Of a DNA stretch of 64,000 bases, positions 43,080 to 53,867 are shown in pieces. Source of the stretch: Cyclospora cayetanensis (taxonomy: Eukaryota > Apicomplexa > Conoidasida > Eucoccidiorida > Eimeriidae). A program made the translations under genes and the position numbers. The stretch is taken from positions 1 to 64,000 of the forward strand of contig NW_020312136.1 in NCBI RefSeq assembly GCF_002999335.1, given 5' to 3'. The stretch's first letter is position 1, and every line of letters begins with the position of its first letter. The notes under the pieces were generated by a model. It worked only from the letters and a program-made list of their open reading frames with translations, was not told the origin of the DNA and ran no database searches.

Positions 43080-45720
43080 CTTACGGATGCCTCAATGGGG
43101 CCATGTTCACCAAAAAAGCATGATGGTCATAGGGATGGACAAGTGCGCAAAGCTTTCATTGGCCGATTGGCGATCCACTTCGCATAGTAGTGTGCCAGGA
43201 AGTTCTAGGAAGAAAGAACTCTTGATTTTTTGAGCAACGCTCGTTTCCCCTAAGGTAAGCAAGGTAGAATCAGCACCTCAGCAAGATGAAGCAGGCGGTT
43301 CTGAGCATCCATTGCGTCTAAGTGGCTCTGCGACTGGTACCTTATTGCGTGATTCTTCTTTAGAATTCAAGAATAAGCAAATATCGAGGAGCTTATGGAT
43401 GCGCTACATTATTACAAGCGGCCAGCAGGTTGGCCGGATGCCAGTTGTCCACTGCATCGTATTTAGCTCCTTCATGGATTAGCCCCAAACTTTGTTCTGC
43501 GGCGTTAGACGCCACCACAGCATGAAAAGAAGGATGGGCGGCAGGTGTATAATTTGCTGAATTAATAGCAAAGTGCGGCATCGACCAGCGCCTCGATACA
43601 TAACCGGGTGATGGTACCAAAAACGGACCTCAAAGGTGGATTATAGGCGTGAATTTTAGACCCTTGAACAAGAGTTTTCAGAGCATAATTCGCAGATGCT
43701 TCCTATTCGCCCCTCACGTAGCAAACTACATAACTAATGCCAGCTCAACGATTGACTTCGCAGAAAAGTGCTTACCGATCCCGTTGCACGTTCATGGCAG
43801 GCACATCGCCACGTCAGCGATCTGCATTGGCACTCGCAAAGTTGAGGATACCTGTATGCTGTTTGGACATGTGAACGACACAGCCTGTATGCAGCACAGC
43901 TGAGTTGGGATGTGTTGTGAGCCCATCAAGAAGAGGTGGATGGCTCTCTAAATAAAAAAATTTTGCCGCCAGCAGAAACGTTCAAGGGCATCTACCGCAC
44001 CTATGGCTAGACTTTAGCGGTTGCGGAAAGAGGATGGCTTATGAAGGCATGCAAACTTTTGCATTTCATGCAAAGCCGTCGTTCTGTCATTTCGTGTTTC
44101 GGGGGCAGGGATTGAGCCAGATGTGGCTAAAGGTGAGGCACTCAAGGCCAGGCTCTCACTTGGAATTACCTGCAATGACATGAAGCTTTATACGCTTGCA
44201 CTTTGTTATTGGAATTTCGATTCCTGTATCTGTTCGAACGACTGATCCTCAGACTGATGTACTTGAGAAAACCCTGTCTGTGACATGGACAGAAAAGGAC
44301 GAGTTTGTGGCATGAATGCGCAACTTCTCCGGTAATCGCGCTGCCTAATCATGAGCATCATCTTTCCCTAACAACCGAGGCTAGTGACGGAGAGGTGAGT
44401 GATAAGCTGGCCCCAGGCTACTTGTTCTCCGAAACACCAGTTAAGTCCTTCGCATTTTCGCCGCTTCCTTGAAATCAAGCAGCGGTATTCAGTGCGAAAG
44501 AGGAGCTCTATGCCACTTTGCGAGGTCCCAACATGCCGACGCTATTCATATGGGCGTCGTTTTCTTCTCCTCACAAACCATCAGTCTCTAATCTGTCTTG
44601 CAAAGAGTTTCCATGACTTTGATAACCCTTGAATAGTTTCTCCTACACGTGGCCTTTCGCAAAGCCCTTCGATTCCTATAGGGATCTGGACTAATACGAC
44701 TACGGACTCTATTAATGGACTGCCGCCAGGCAAGGATAAGGACTGCGTGTACGTCGTTTTCGACAGACTCAAAATATATGCCCATTTCATTCCTTGTTCC
44801 AGTTGTGCCAAGGCTCAGAAAGTTTCCTTATCAACTCATTTTTAGAAGCTCTGGGATTCCCCAGGGTATTAATATGATAGGGATTGAAGGTTCGTACCTC
44901 TGCTTTGGGTGGCTTTTGACGTACCTACATACTGACAATAATATAACCGTTGCGAACTACCCTCAGGCAGATTGACCGACAGAGTGCATCACTCGCTCAC
45001 TTCCGCAGTACCTGCGGGTCGGTTTTCACAAAAGCTAGATGATCGGCTTGATTTTTTCCTCTGTGTGCTGCTTGAATTGTAATATTATGGTACACTCGTC
45101 TACCCGTTGTTCTTGCACATCCCCTGGTCTGCATTGAAGAGCCTCTCTTCAATCCTGCCTCGGAACTGATGGTCCAGAACTGTCAGCAACGTCTAGTATC
45201 TGGGAGCTTCGAGGAAAGCTGGCTAGTGTGCGCGGATGTTTGTGCAAAGCTCAAGAAAAATGGGAACGAACTGATGGGTAAGTGGCGGTCGGTCAAGTGT
45301 CTTGAGCCTAGAGATTTGGTTGTGGTGGTCCGGCGGGCTTTCTAAGGTGCATTATACAGGAACAAGATTAAGAAGCTCCCGGTAGGGCAGCTACGACCGT
45401 TTACCGTACTCTCATGCATCATTGTTTTGCCTGTAGACGCTGCCTTAATACATGGGGATTGCCTGAGAAGTTCGCAGTTGTCATTTTGTACGCGTTCTCT
45501 ACACTTTGGTTTATGCGCAGGCACTCTCAGGTATGTTGTCGGAGCACTCTTCTGTATGCCTTTATGCATTTTTTGGAATCGACTACGCTGCGTGCGCCGG
45601 CTGTGTGTGCACGCAGAGGCTGCTGTGTAACGCGCGGAGGGACCGCCGAATCGTTGTATACTGTGAGTCCTCCAGACAAATGAATTGCCCTCTTTTTTCT
45701 TGTCGCAGAGGGCACATGCG
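43080..45720 (+). pseudogene. degenerate Ty3/gypsy element: RNase H and integrase
   Basis: Pieces in Pol order on the plus strand. Near 44460-44620 a frame reads 'RYSYGRRFLLLTNHQSL', close to the RNase H motif W-R-x-Y-L-Y-G-x-x-F-x-L-x-T-D-H-x-S-L. Near 44660-44830 a frame reads 'DSINGLPPGKDKDCVYVVF' and then 'DRLKIYAHFIP', the start of a gypsy integrase core. At about 44960 comes a fragment like the HPQTDGQTERV box, and at 45325-45410 a 'KLPVGQLRPFTVL' piece like the integrase C-terminal GPF-V motif. Stops and frame shifts interrupt every piece. A Ty3/gypsy element, possibly a chromovirus, is the best assignment; Eimeria genomes are known to carry these. No intact gag, protease or RT was seen upstream. 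Confidence 0.7.
45440..45610 (+). repeat. retroelement 3' segment, shared with 5.2-5.4 kb
   Basis: The partner of 5230-5420 in sequence and orientation. It directly follows integrase remains and so marks the 3' part of the element. Confidence 0.55.
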
Positions 45721-47085
45721 TTCTAGCCCTCCGAGGACAGCGAGCCGTCGAGATGCCACGGTTATGTTGAATTGTTTTATCGTTGGTTGATGAGTAGTGC
45801 ATCTGCAGTTTCTTTCCTTCGAGCTCACTATAAGGAAGACGCACACATTTGCCTTCCTCATTTACACTGCTTTTACATTCGCGTTCCTGTACTGCTGGGG
45901 AGTGGCGCTAGATGGCAACTGTACAGCTGCACTCCACGCAGCTGATCTTGACGTACATGTGAGGAACGTGATAGCGTGTGCCTCGAGAACGGAGAGGTGG
46001 CGGGGATAGCTGCAGCGGCTAGACTACACTCAAAAATTGTATACTACACAAGGCATATATAATGACAACTAGATGTATCGACTTTTGCCGCCACAAGAAG
46101 ATTCAGTGGTCTTTTTATGTGCGCTAGCTATATGTAGTCAGCTACAAGTAGTCGGCGTGCACAGTGCAGCTGCGCGAACCATGTAGCACACTCTGAAGAG
46201 TGTGGGCAGGGGAGGGCGAATGTTCTTTTTGAAAACATCTATTAAATCCCTGTTTACTTCGTATCCAGCCTGAAGTCAACTGTTTCCTAACGAAGAACTT
46301 AGATGGAGTGTTACAGCAGTGATAGAAGGGTCTGCTTCACATGTACTTTGCAGTGTTGTTGCTACAGTGCTACGATTTGGACACACGGTTTGTTAAGTCC
46401 TTGCTTTGCTCGTCTTTACCCGGCATCCAAGTTGCAGCCATAGCTGGCATCCATCGGTTGTCCAGCACGATAGTACGTGCACAAGCCTTATGATTCGCTG
46501 CGGGCCTTCAGTCGCTAGTGATGAACCTTCGAGCGTCTTAGTATGCTTGTATGCCTTTGGTATTCTTCGTGGCATCCGTGCGGCACGGGCAGTGAAATGT
46601 AGCCTTTCGCATTCTCCTTATGGACGTGTCTATCGGTATACCTACACGATGTTCAATTTTCATTTAATATGCAAGCACACACGTCGAATTTAAAGCAAGA
46701 ACGTACATTCCTTTGATAAGCTTTCTTCTTTGTTACATGAGGGCAAACTAATGCGCGAGTGGCCTTTGTGCTTTTACAGTGCGCAGGTAGACCCTTGTTA
46801 GCTGGCGGACGCTACTGAGGTGAATCTATGCAGAGAATGCTAGGGCGGCAGGGTCCATAGATGAACTGGCACAGTTCAGTGAATTTTCAGTCTACCTGCG
46901 TAACCAAGTGAACCCATCGCCATGGGTTTCAGTGAAGAAGCAGGGCTAACATGCACTACCCAGCTATCAGCTGTATGCAATGCCTAGTTCACGCACATTT
47001 ACCCTGTGTAGTCGGTGAGTTCCTGCGTAATGTAAGGCAAAGTGTTTAAGAACTATTGTGTAACACAGAAATTGAATCCCCTTAT
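45721..47085. other. intergenic, retroelement flank
   Basis: No gene is supported. The stretch near 46150-46330 shares short blocks (GAGTGTGGGCAGGGGAGGGCG, ACATCTAT..AATCCCTG) with the dispersed LTR-like repeat and with 61150-61210, so another repeat copy is likely. The rest is featureless and AT-balanced. Confidence 0.45.
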
Positions 47086-47167
47086 GGCGGTGTGTCCGAG
47101 TGGTTAAGGAGGTAGACTAGAAATCTACTGGGCTCTGCCCGCGCAGGTTCGAATCCTGCCGCCGTCG
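47086..47167 (+). tRNA. tRNA-Ser(AGA): tRNA-Ser (AGA), copy 1
   Basis: Cloverleaf of 82 nt: acceptor stem GGCGGTG with CGCCGTC (two wobble pairs) and discriminator G, a D-arm with GTGGTTAA, anticodon stem GTAGA/TCTAC with loop CTAGAAA (anticodon AGA), a long class II variable arm (GGGCTCTGCCC), and T-arm GCAGG-TTCGAAT-CCTGC. The long variable arm and anticodon identify serine. No intron and no encoded CCA. Confidence 0.96.
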
Positions 47168-47616
47168 CTCCCCACGTTTGATGGAAGAGGAAAGGGTGGG
47201 CGTCGCAGTTGACTCTTTCTTGGTCATCACTTCGGGTGGCGACGGCAAGCCGCCTGCGCCGCTTTTCTAGCTCTCCGCTTGTATTTCTGAACACGGTGCT
47301 TCCGGCCTAGAACATGTTCGCCCTTGGACAAACGCATGTTAGTAATTTGTTGAATACATTTTGAGCTGCTGTGTTACAACGGCCTATTCAGAGGAAACGA
47401 AGTCTTTGATCCTGGTCGTGCTCGTCTTGTATAGCAAAAAAGGGACACACAGCGGAAAGCGCGGGCAACACATCTAGCACAGTAGTAGTGCAGATGAGAG
47501 CTGGAACGTTTACCCTGGTGTCGGGTATTCCGACAGTTTACAGTGCAACGGTGATTCGTTTTGCTGAGACAAAGCCCACATAGCGTTTAACAAGACAAAA
47601 AGTTTTAGCCCTCATT
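47168..47616. other. spacer between tRNA-Ser copies 1 and 2
   Basis: About 450 bases with no gene. The flanks of the two tRNAs show little similarity beyond a short upstream CTTAT/CTCAT, so the duplication is not a simple recent tandem one. Confidence 0.6.
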
Positions 47617-47698
47617 GGCGGTGTGTCCGAGTGGTTAAGGAGGTAGACTAGAAATCTACTGGGCTCTGCCCGCGCAGGTTCGAATCCTGCCGCCGTCG
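47617..47698 (+). tRNA. tRNA-Ser(AGA): tRNA-Ser (AGA), copy 2
   Basis: Identical over all 82 positions to copy 1, in the same orientation, 449 bases downstream. Confidence 0.96.
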
Positions 47699-48014
47699 AG
47701 CAGTCTTGTGCTCTCACCATTTTCAGTATGTGAGCAGGAAGCATTCACTTGCCAGTTATGCTGCTGTCGCCTTACATGTCCTTTCGTTACTCGTTTTCTA
47801 ACACAAAAATTTGGCGCTGGTACTATCGGGTAACTCCAGGCCCGATGCACTGCTGATTGGGTGGAGCAGCGTGGCGCCGCCTCCTAGCATGTGCTTAGCC
47901 GGCGTTCCTTGCGTAAATTTTCTCCATACGTTCATGCTGGAGAAAATCAACTGATCCTAACCGTTCGGTGACCGAAAAGGAACAACGGGCTTCTGGAACG
48001 ACCAGACATGCAAA
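47699..48014. other. spacer between tRNA-Ser copies 2 and 3
   Basis: 316 bases between converging tRNA genes. I see no gene or repeat in it. Confidence 0.6.
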
Positions 48015-48096
48015 CGACGGCGGCAGGATTCGAACCTGCGCGGGCAGAGCCCAGTAGATTTCTAGTCTACCTCCTTAACCACTCGGACACACCGCC
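48015..48096 (-). tRNA. tRNA-Ser(AGA): tRNA-Ser (AGA), copy 3, inverted
   Basis: The reverse complement is identical over all 82 positions to copies 1 and 2. It faces copy 2, so copies 2 and 3 form an inverted repeat with a 316-base loop. Confidence 0.96.
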
Positions 48097-48637
48097 ATGC
48101 CGGTTCCGTTTTTATGCAAATTGGAAACGAAAAAACTGCATTCGTCTCAATAGAACTGTACGCATTCTGCCTATCGGTTGATTCTGACTTTCTGAAAATG
48201 CGGGGGCGCCAAAATGTGCATTGGTATTCCCAAGCCCATCAATGGTAATTCTGGATTGTTCTACGCGTTGCATGCATGTTACTCGAGCGTCAAGAGTTGG
48301 GGAGCCGCTTCTGCAAATCAAAGAATGTCATATTTGCCCCCAAGCAATATTTTTATATTTCCCCGAGTGTCTAGTATGATTCTGAGGCTGAGAGTCTAGC
48401 CGCCTTTCCTGCTGCCATGAGGACAACTTCCTGCTTCTGCCGCCGCAGATAGGCCTGTTGCTCCTTCTCCACGCTTTTGTGCTGCTCCTGCCGCTGTTTC
48501 CATAGCCGTGTGTGTCTCGGCATTAGGCTCCGGCAGGCTGTGCTTTGGCAGCCTCGCTGGCGCTGCGGAGCGTGGTATGAGCTGAGCAGTCACGTGTCTG
48601 GGGGTGTTGCTTGCCGCCTACGCAGCCCTAAAAGATA
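48097..48637. other. 5' flank of the TMEM230-like gene
   Basis: About 540 bases without a supported gene. The last 240 bases are richer in CTG/GCC and precede the ATG at 48638, so they probably hold the promoter and 5'UTR. Confidence 0.5.
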
Positions 48638-49478
48638 ATGCAGGAGTGTACAGAGCTACGACGGCGTGGCTTCCAAAAGGAAAGCCGCTCCGAGCTCCCT
48701 GGGAGGGAAGAAGAGGGGCAGGGGGAGACGGGGGACCACAGTGTCAAGGAGGAATCTGACCATTCCAGCCCAGAGGCAGTCGACAATGGCTGCCTGCGTG
48801 CAGAATCGGACGGCGAGGGATATTTCCAGCCAAAGAACGAATTTGAAAGAAGGCTTCTGTCAGAGCCACCGCCTTTAGAGCAAGAAGGTCTCCCGAAATA
48901 CTCGCTTTTATTGGTTAGTCACGTAGCATTACGCTTTGAAAATGAATCCTATGAGGCCAGTAGCTCTCAAGCACATGTGATTCTGCCTGCGGACGTCACT
49001 TTGTGTCTGGCAGCTACATCGTGCGCCTCTTGTTTCCATGAATTCTCCAAATGTCTATGGAGTTGACGGTTCTCCCAAAAAGAGACGCCTGCCTCCAGCA
49101 AGCACCTCCTTGGGCCCTGCCGTATGATTCTTTCTCCGTAGGATGAGCTGGTATTGATCTTTTTGTGCTCGTTCCGTATGCCTTGCTCGGAACTGGCCCT
49201 CCCGAACGTACGTGTGGAGTTTGATGGCTCTCCAAACACGTGCCTCCTGCCGTGCGAGTTGTGGTGTAACTGAACCTCAGGCCGTCGCACTGACCCTCGT
49301 GGGGGCGACTTTCGCGGCGAGCGGCTTGAACGTGTTGAAGGACGAGAGTTGGTCAGCGAGTATTCATTTCTTGCTATTGGCATTTCTTTGTCTCTGCCCG
49401 GGTGTTTATCATTTAGGACTCTTCTTCCTGATCTGGCTGAAGGTCCCCGGCTTCTCCTACGACATGATACGCCAGTAA
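48638..49478 (+). CDS. TMEM230/TMEM134-like (DUF872) membrane protein
   Basis: A small two-helix membrane protein. Exons: 48638-48913 (donor GTTAGT) and 49281-49478, joined in phase 0; 157 residues. The N-terminal 90 residues are charged and hydrophilic. After the junction comes a hydrophobic helix 'AVALTLVGATFAASGLNVL', then 'SIHFLLLAFLCLCPGVY' and 'HLGLFFLIWLKVPGFSYDMI'. The PG-x-Y-H between the helix and the C-terminal G-F-S-x-D-x-I signature are typical of the TMEM230/TMEM134 family; human TMEM230 acts in vesicle trafficking. Length and topology fit that family. The role in this parasite is inferred only from the family. No CAG repeats occur in it, in contrast to the genes in the repeat-rich segments. 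Confidence 0.82.
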
Positions 49479-51518
49479 ACATTGGCGTTCTGCTCAAGCC
49501 ATAATGTAGTAGTGCTTGGCATGCATATATCTCATGTAACTCGGAATCTGAGGTGTACGAACGAACAACACCTTAAGCAGCTTGGAAGCCGTTGTGGATG
49601 TATGCCCAGAATTTGGGGGGGTACTTGAGCTGCAAGCTCTTCCAAAGTACCCAATAATCTGGGTACATTTGCACGCACTCTAAGCTGCTTTTGCTGCCCG
49701 TTGGCAACGGACGGACTAATACGCATGCAAGCAGATATTTAATACATCGAGCATATGCATGGTTGCAGAGAATGCTCGGATTGCCGTACACAGGCGTAGG
49801 TGAGTGGGGGTATATGGTGGCTGCACACGTTCGTGCGGCAAAAGAACTTCTTTCCACTAGCCACCCAAAAGCCGAGCAGGGGTATCGGCTGTATCTACGT
49901 GCGGTTCGCATAATGTAATAACATTAAAGTTCGAGGCATCTGCCTTGTTCTTCGCTTCTCTTTGTACGTTCGTGGCCCCTGGTTGGAAGCACGCTTTGCG
50001 GTGGAGGGTGCAGCTTGCTGTTGGGCTTAGTGACATGGAGGGAGAGACAGACAGTGACACAGGCGACAGACACACATGGATCAAGATTCACACACGCACG
50101 TCAGAAGTCGCTTGACGAGAGGAACTCCTTGCAAGCTTTCTAGGGAGGCCTTCGGAAAGAGGCCTCCCATGAAAACTTGGTGCGGAGAGCAGTGGCAGAG
50201 AGACTGTCTTCCGAGAGTAGCACACTGAGAGATCACGCATACGGCGGAGAACAGACAGACGTGCAGCGGCAACCACAAGAGAGGCAGGGAGATTTCCCCA
50301 AGGATGCAAGGAGGGAGGATCGATGGTAGTCGCTGGCTGTGAGGGAAGCCCGATGTCTTCCACAATAAAGCACCAAAGCGGTGCGCCTATGGGCAGAGGC
50401 AAGTACACGTATAGGATGCCATAGGAACAGAAATAGAAGCAATGGGCAACAGCAGCAGATAGCTACACGGAGACTGAGAAAGCGAGTAGGCCTTTCGCAA
50501 AGAAAGGCGGCTCATGAAAACACGGAGGGGGGGGGTCGCGCCCCAGAAAGGCTCCATGTAACCACCCATCGCGTGTTCAAAAAGGCTTCATTGTCGATTC
50601 AGGGAAGTCGATGCTGCGAAGGGTACTGGGCTAAGGGCCACCCTCAAAGTCGACAGTCCGTCATCAAGGCACTTTTTTGTTTCTGTGAAAAGAGTAGATG
50701 GATTCGGGGTGGACACGGTTGAGTATCATGCGAAGATCAAACCTTTGCGTCGGTGTTAATCTGTGCCCCTGTGTCTGTTGAGATCTTGGTCCATCTGTAG
50801 CCGAGTGCATCTGTGTCTCTCTCTTTATCCGTGTCCTTGCATAAAAGATCATTGCTTGAAGAAGTATGCTCGCCGAATGGCGTAGGAGAGATGTTGCCAT
50901 AGCGGCTTCTGCAAGCCTGCATGCAGCAGCCGGAGCCGAAGGCAGGGCCTGGTTCGACAGGGGGTGCCACACTGCCCATCCTTGCGGTTATTCCCCCCAG
51001 CCCACTGAAAGAAACTCCCTCGAAAGCAGCTTTTGTGTGCTCCTGCTTCTTCACCGATCCTGAACACCGTCTTCTTCTCAGTGGATATCCGCTGCCGGGG
51101 GGCCCCCCAGCCCAAGTATTCCTCAGGGGCCCCTCCAGCAACGGCGCGACAGGAAACTTGGCTTCTTCCTGGGAACGCCTCGCTCGCGGGGAGTCTCAGG
51201 AAGGATAGCAGCAACTTTCTAACAGACTCTTCCTCTCTCTGCCCCCCCGTCCCCCGTCTCTCCTTCATAGGGAGGGCACGACAGTCATCGCGCGTTCCTT
51301 CTCGTCGGCTCGTGCTGCACCCAGCGCTCATGAAACTCCGTCTGGAGGCTTAGGAGCTCCCATGGCTCTCCCTGTCCAGCATCACGGAGTGCACTTCCTC
51401 AGCAGGAGGTGTGGCAGCAGGAGGTGTGGCAGCAGGCGATGCGACGCGGACAGACAAAGCGCCGACAGAAGTAAGGAGCGTAGAATAGTGCCACTCACTA
51501 CCAAGACCAGTCGCAACT
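49479..51518. other. intergenic region
   Basis: No gene is supported on either strand. A pair of GGGGCCCC boxes lies near 51096-51109 and 51125-51132. Open frames near 50381-50722 and 51033-51353 have no recognisable family and no splice partners. CAG content rises from about 51400, where the next gene begins. Confidence 0.5.
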
Positions 51519-51605
51519 ATGCTGCTTTCACTGCATTGCCTTGGAGGCCCTTCTGGCCGTCTCTTGCTGCAGCAGCCGGCAGCAAAGGCTTGCGCCACCA
51601 CACTT

Positions 51606-51641
<36 letters not shown>

Positions 51642-52630
51642 CAAAGGCGTCCCCATCAATCGGAGTCGGAAGGCCTACCCACCAGAGCTGAGACAGCCGA
51701 TACGGGAGCAGCGGCATCGCATGCAGGGGGAGAGTCTTTGTGTGGAAGCTTTTCACGCGGCGTCGTGCAGCAGCAACACAAGCAAAAGCAGCCGACGAAG
51801 CAGCAGCTGCTGCTGCATCAGCCGCAACAGCGGCAACCCCAGCAAGAGCTCTCCAGAGCGAGGCATAGAAGCCCAGTGGATCGAAGTACACCAGCGGCAT
51901 CAGCACTTCCCACAGCAAAGAAAAAATACCGACAGCAGCAGCACCTCAAGGAGCCATTCATCGCTCCGACAGTGCAGCAGCAGATTGAAGCCCAGATTCA
52001 GCAGCAAATCGCTTGGCAGCTGCATTACTGCGCGTGGCAACAGCAGCAGCAACAGCTGATGCAGCAGCGCCAGCAGCCTTTCATGCAACAGCAAGAGCAA
52101 CAGCAAGAGCAACAGCTGCAGGACGGCTGGCGTGTGCCTCTTGTGCAGCACCCAGCAAGCAATACGTGGACATGTTCCCCTCCTGCAGTGCGGCTGCAGC
52201 CTCAGCCACAGCAGTTCGAGCAGCAGCAGCAGCAACACCAGCAGGCACAGCAGCAGCAAGTCACTCCTCTGCGAAGCTCGTGGCAACCGAGCATCCCCAG
52301 TGAGCAGGAGCAGCTGCAGCAACAGCAACGGAAGCGAATCGCTGCTTCTCAGCGAAAGCTGCAGCGGCAGCGGCGGCAGCAACAGACGCAGGCAGAGTAC
52401 CTACAGCTGCTTAAGCAGTTCCAGGAGCACCCGAAGGCATGGGCAGCAGCAGCAGCGGCAGCAGCAAAAGCGTCTCGAGACAGTGCGCCTGCTGGGCTGA
52501 ACAGTAGTAGTCGTTGCAGTTGTAGCAGCAGCAGTGGCGGCAACAGCAGCACACGCTCCCGCAGAGGCGAACTTTGGAGACCTCGTAAACGAGCAGTTCA
52601 GAGGAGCAGCCACCATCCGCGCCGGACTGT

Positions 52631-52688
<58 letters not shown>

Positions 52689-53832
52689 AACAAGCCCGTT
52701 GTCTTGCTGCCGCGAGCCCGCAGCGAAAGGAGCTTTTCGAGAAGGCTTCGCCATCAGCGCCTTGGCAGCAGCAGCAAGCGTCAGTGCTCGAGAGCAGGAG
52801 CAGCAGCAGCAGGAGCAGCAGCAGCCTCTACCGCGTCAGAGCCTGTAATAGGGAGGAGCGGCAGTTTGTTTGAGCCATTCTGGTCCAAGGCAGCAGCAGA
52901 AAAGGCAGTCGTGGCAGGCTTTGCAGTGAGAGGGAAAATGCACATTCCAGCAATCAAAACGGCGAGAGCAGTAAGGGCCGCTCTCCCGCATGCCGCCATG
53001 CCGCTGTTTTTCTGCTGTCGAGTTGCTGCTGCCAGCTACGTTTGCTGTTGACGCCGTCCGTGCTTCTGCTGTTGCAGTTGCTTAGGGGGCTTTACCTCCG
53101 AACGTATCTCAGGATGCGTTGCTGCAGCTGCATGCACTGTTTCTTGCGGCTGCAGCCGTGCAGTGTCTTCTTTCTTCCTGAGGCTTCGTGGCTGCTCGTC
53201 TTGTGGGACTGTTGCTGCTGCTGCTGCGAAATGCTTGCTCGAAGAGTCGGTGTCGCTGCTGCGCCGTCCTGTGCTGCGAGTGCTGCAGCTGTTGCTTGTT
53301 CGCCCTTCGGAAGCTCAAGCCATTGGCGCGCCGTTTCGAGTCTTCGTGCACCCGGCAACTCGAGAGACTTTGCATGCGTTTGAGATCGGGGGCTTTGTAG
53401 CCAGAAATAGATCCTTGCACGGGGACGCAGTCATTGCGACGTTCTTTCCGAGGGCGTTTACAGAGGAAGTCTGCTGGAAAGCTCTGCAGCGACAGGCTTC
53501 CGAGCCGCCACAGCAGCAGCATTTGAACAGTGGTGCAGCCACTCTCTGCAGGGAAGTGTATTGTGTGACGGAGAGACAAGCGGCCGTGTCCAATGAAACA
53601 GATGTTGCTGCCAAGGCAGATTTCTCCCCAGCAGGAGCACCGCGGCAGGCAGCCATTGCAGGCGTAGAAGCAGCATCAGTGCACTCTCCAGCAGACATAC
53701 CAGCAGAAACATTTCCACGCAAGATGCCGACGGAAGGACGCCGCTGCCAGGTCTTTCGTGGGAGCAGCGGGCATCAACAACAACAGCAACAACAACAGCA
53801 ACAACAGCAACAACAGGAGCAACAGCAACAGG

Positions 53833-53867
<35 letters not shown>

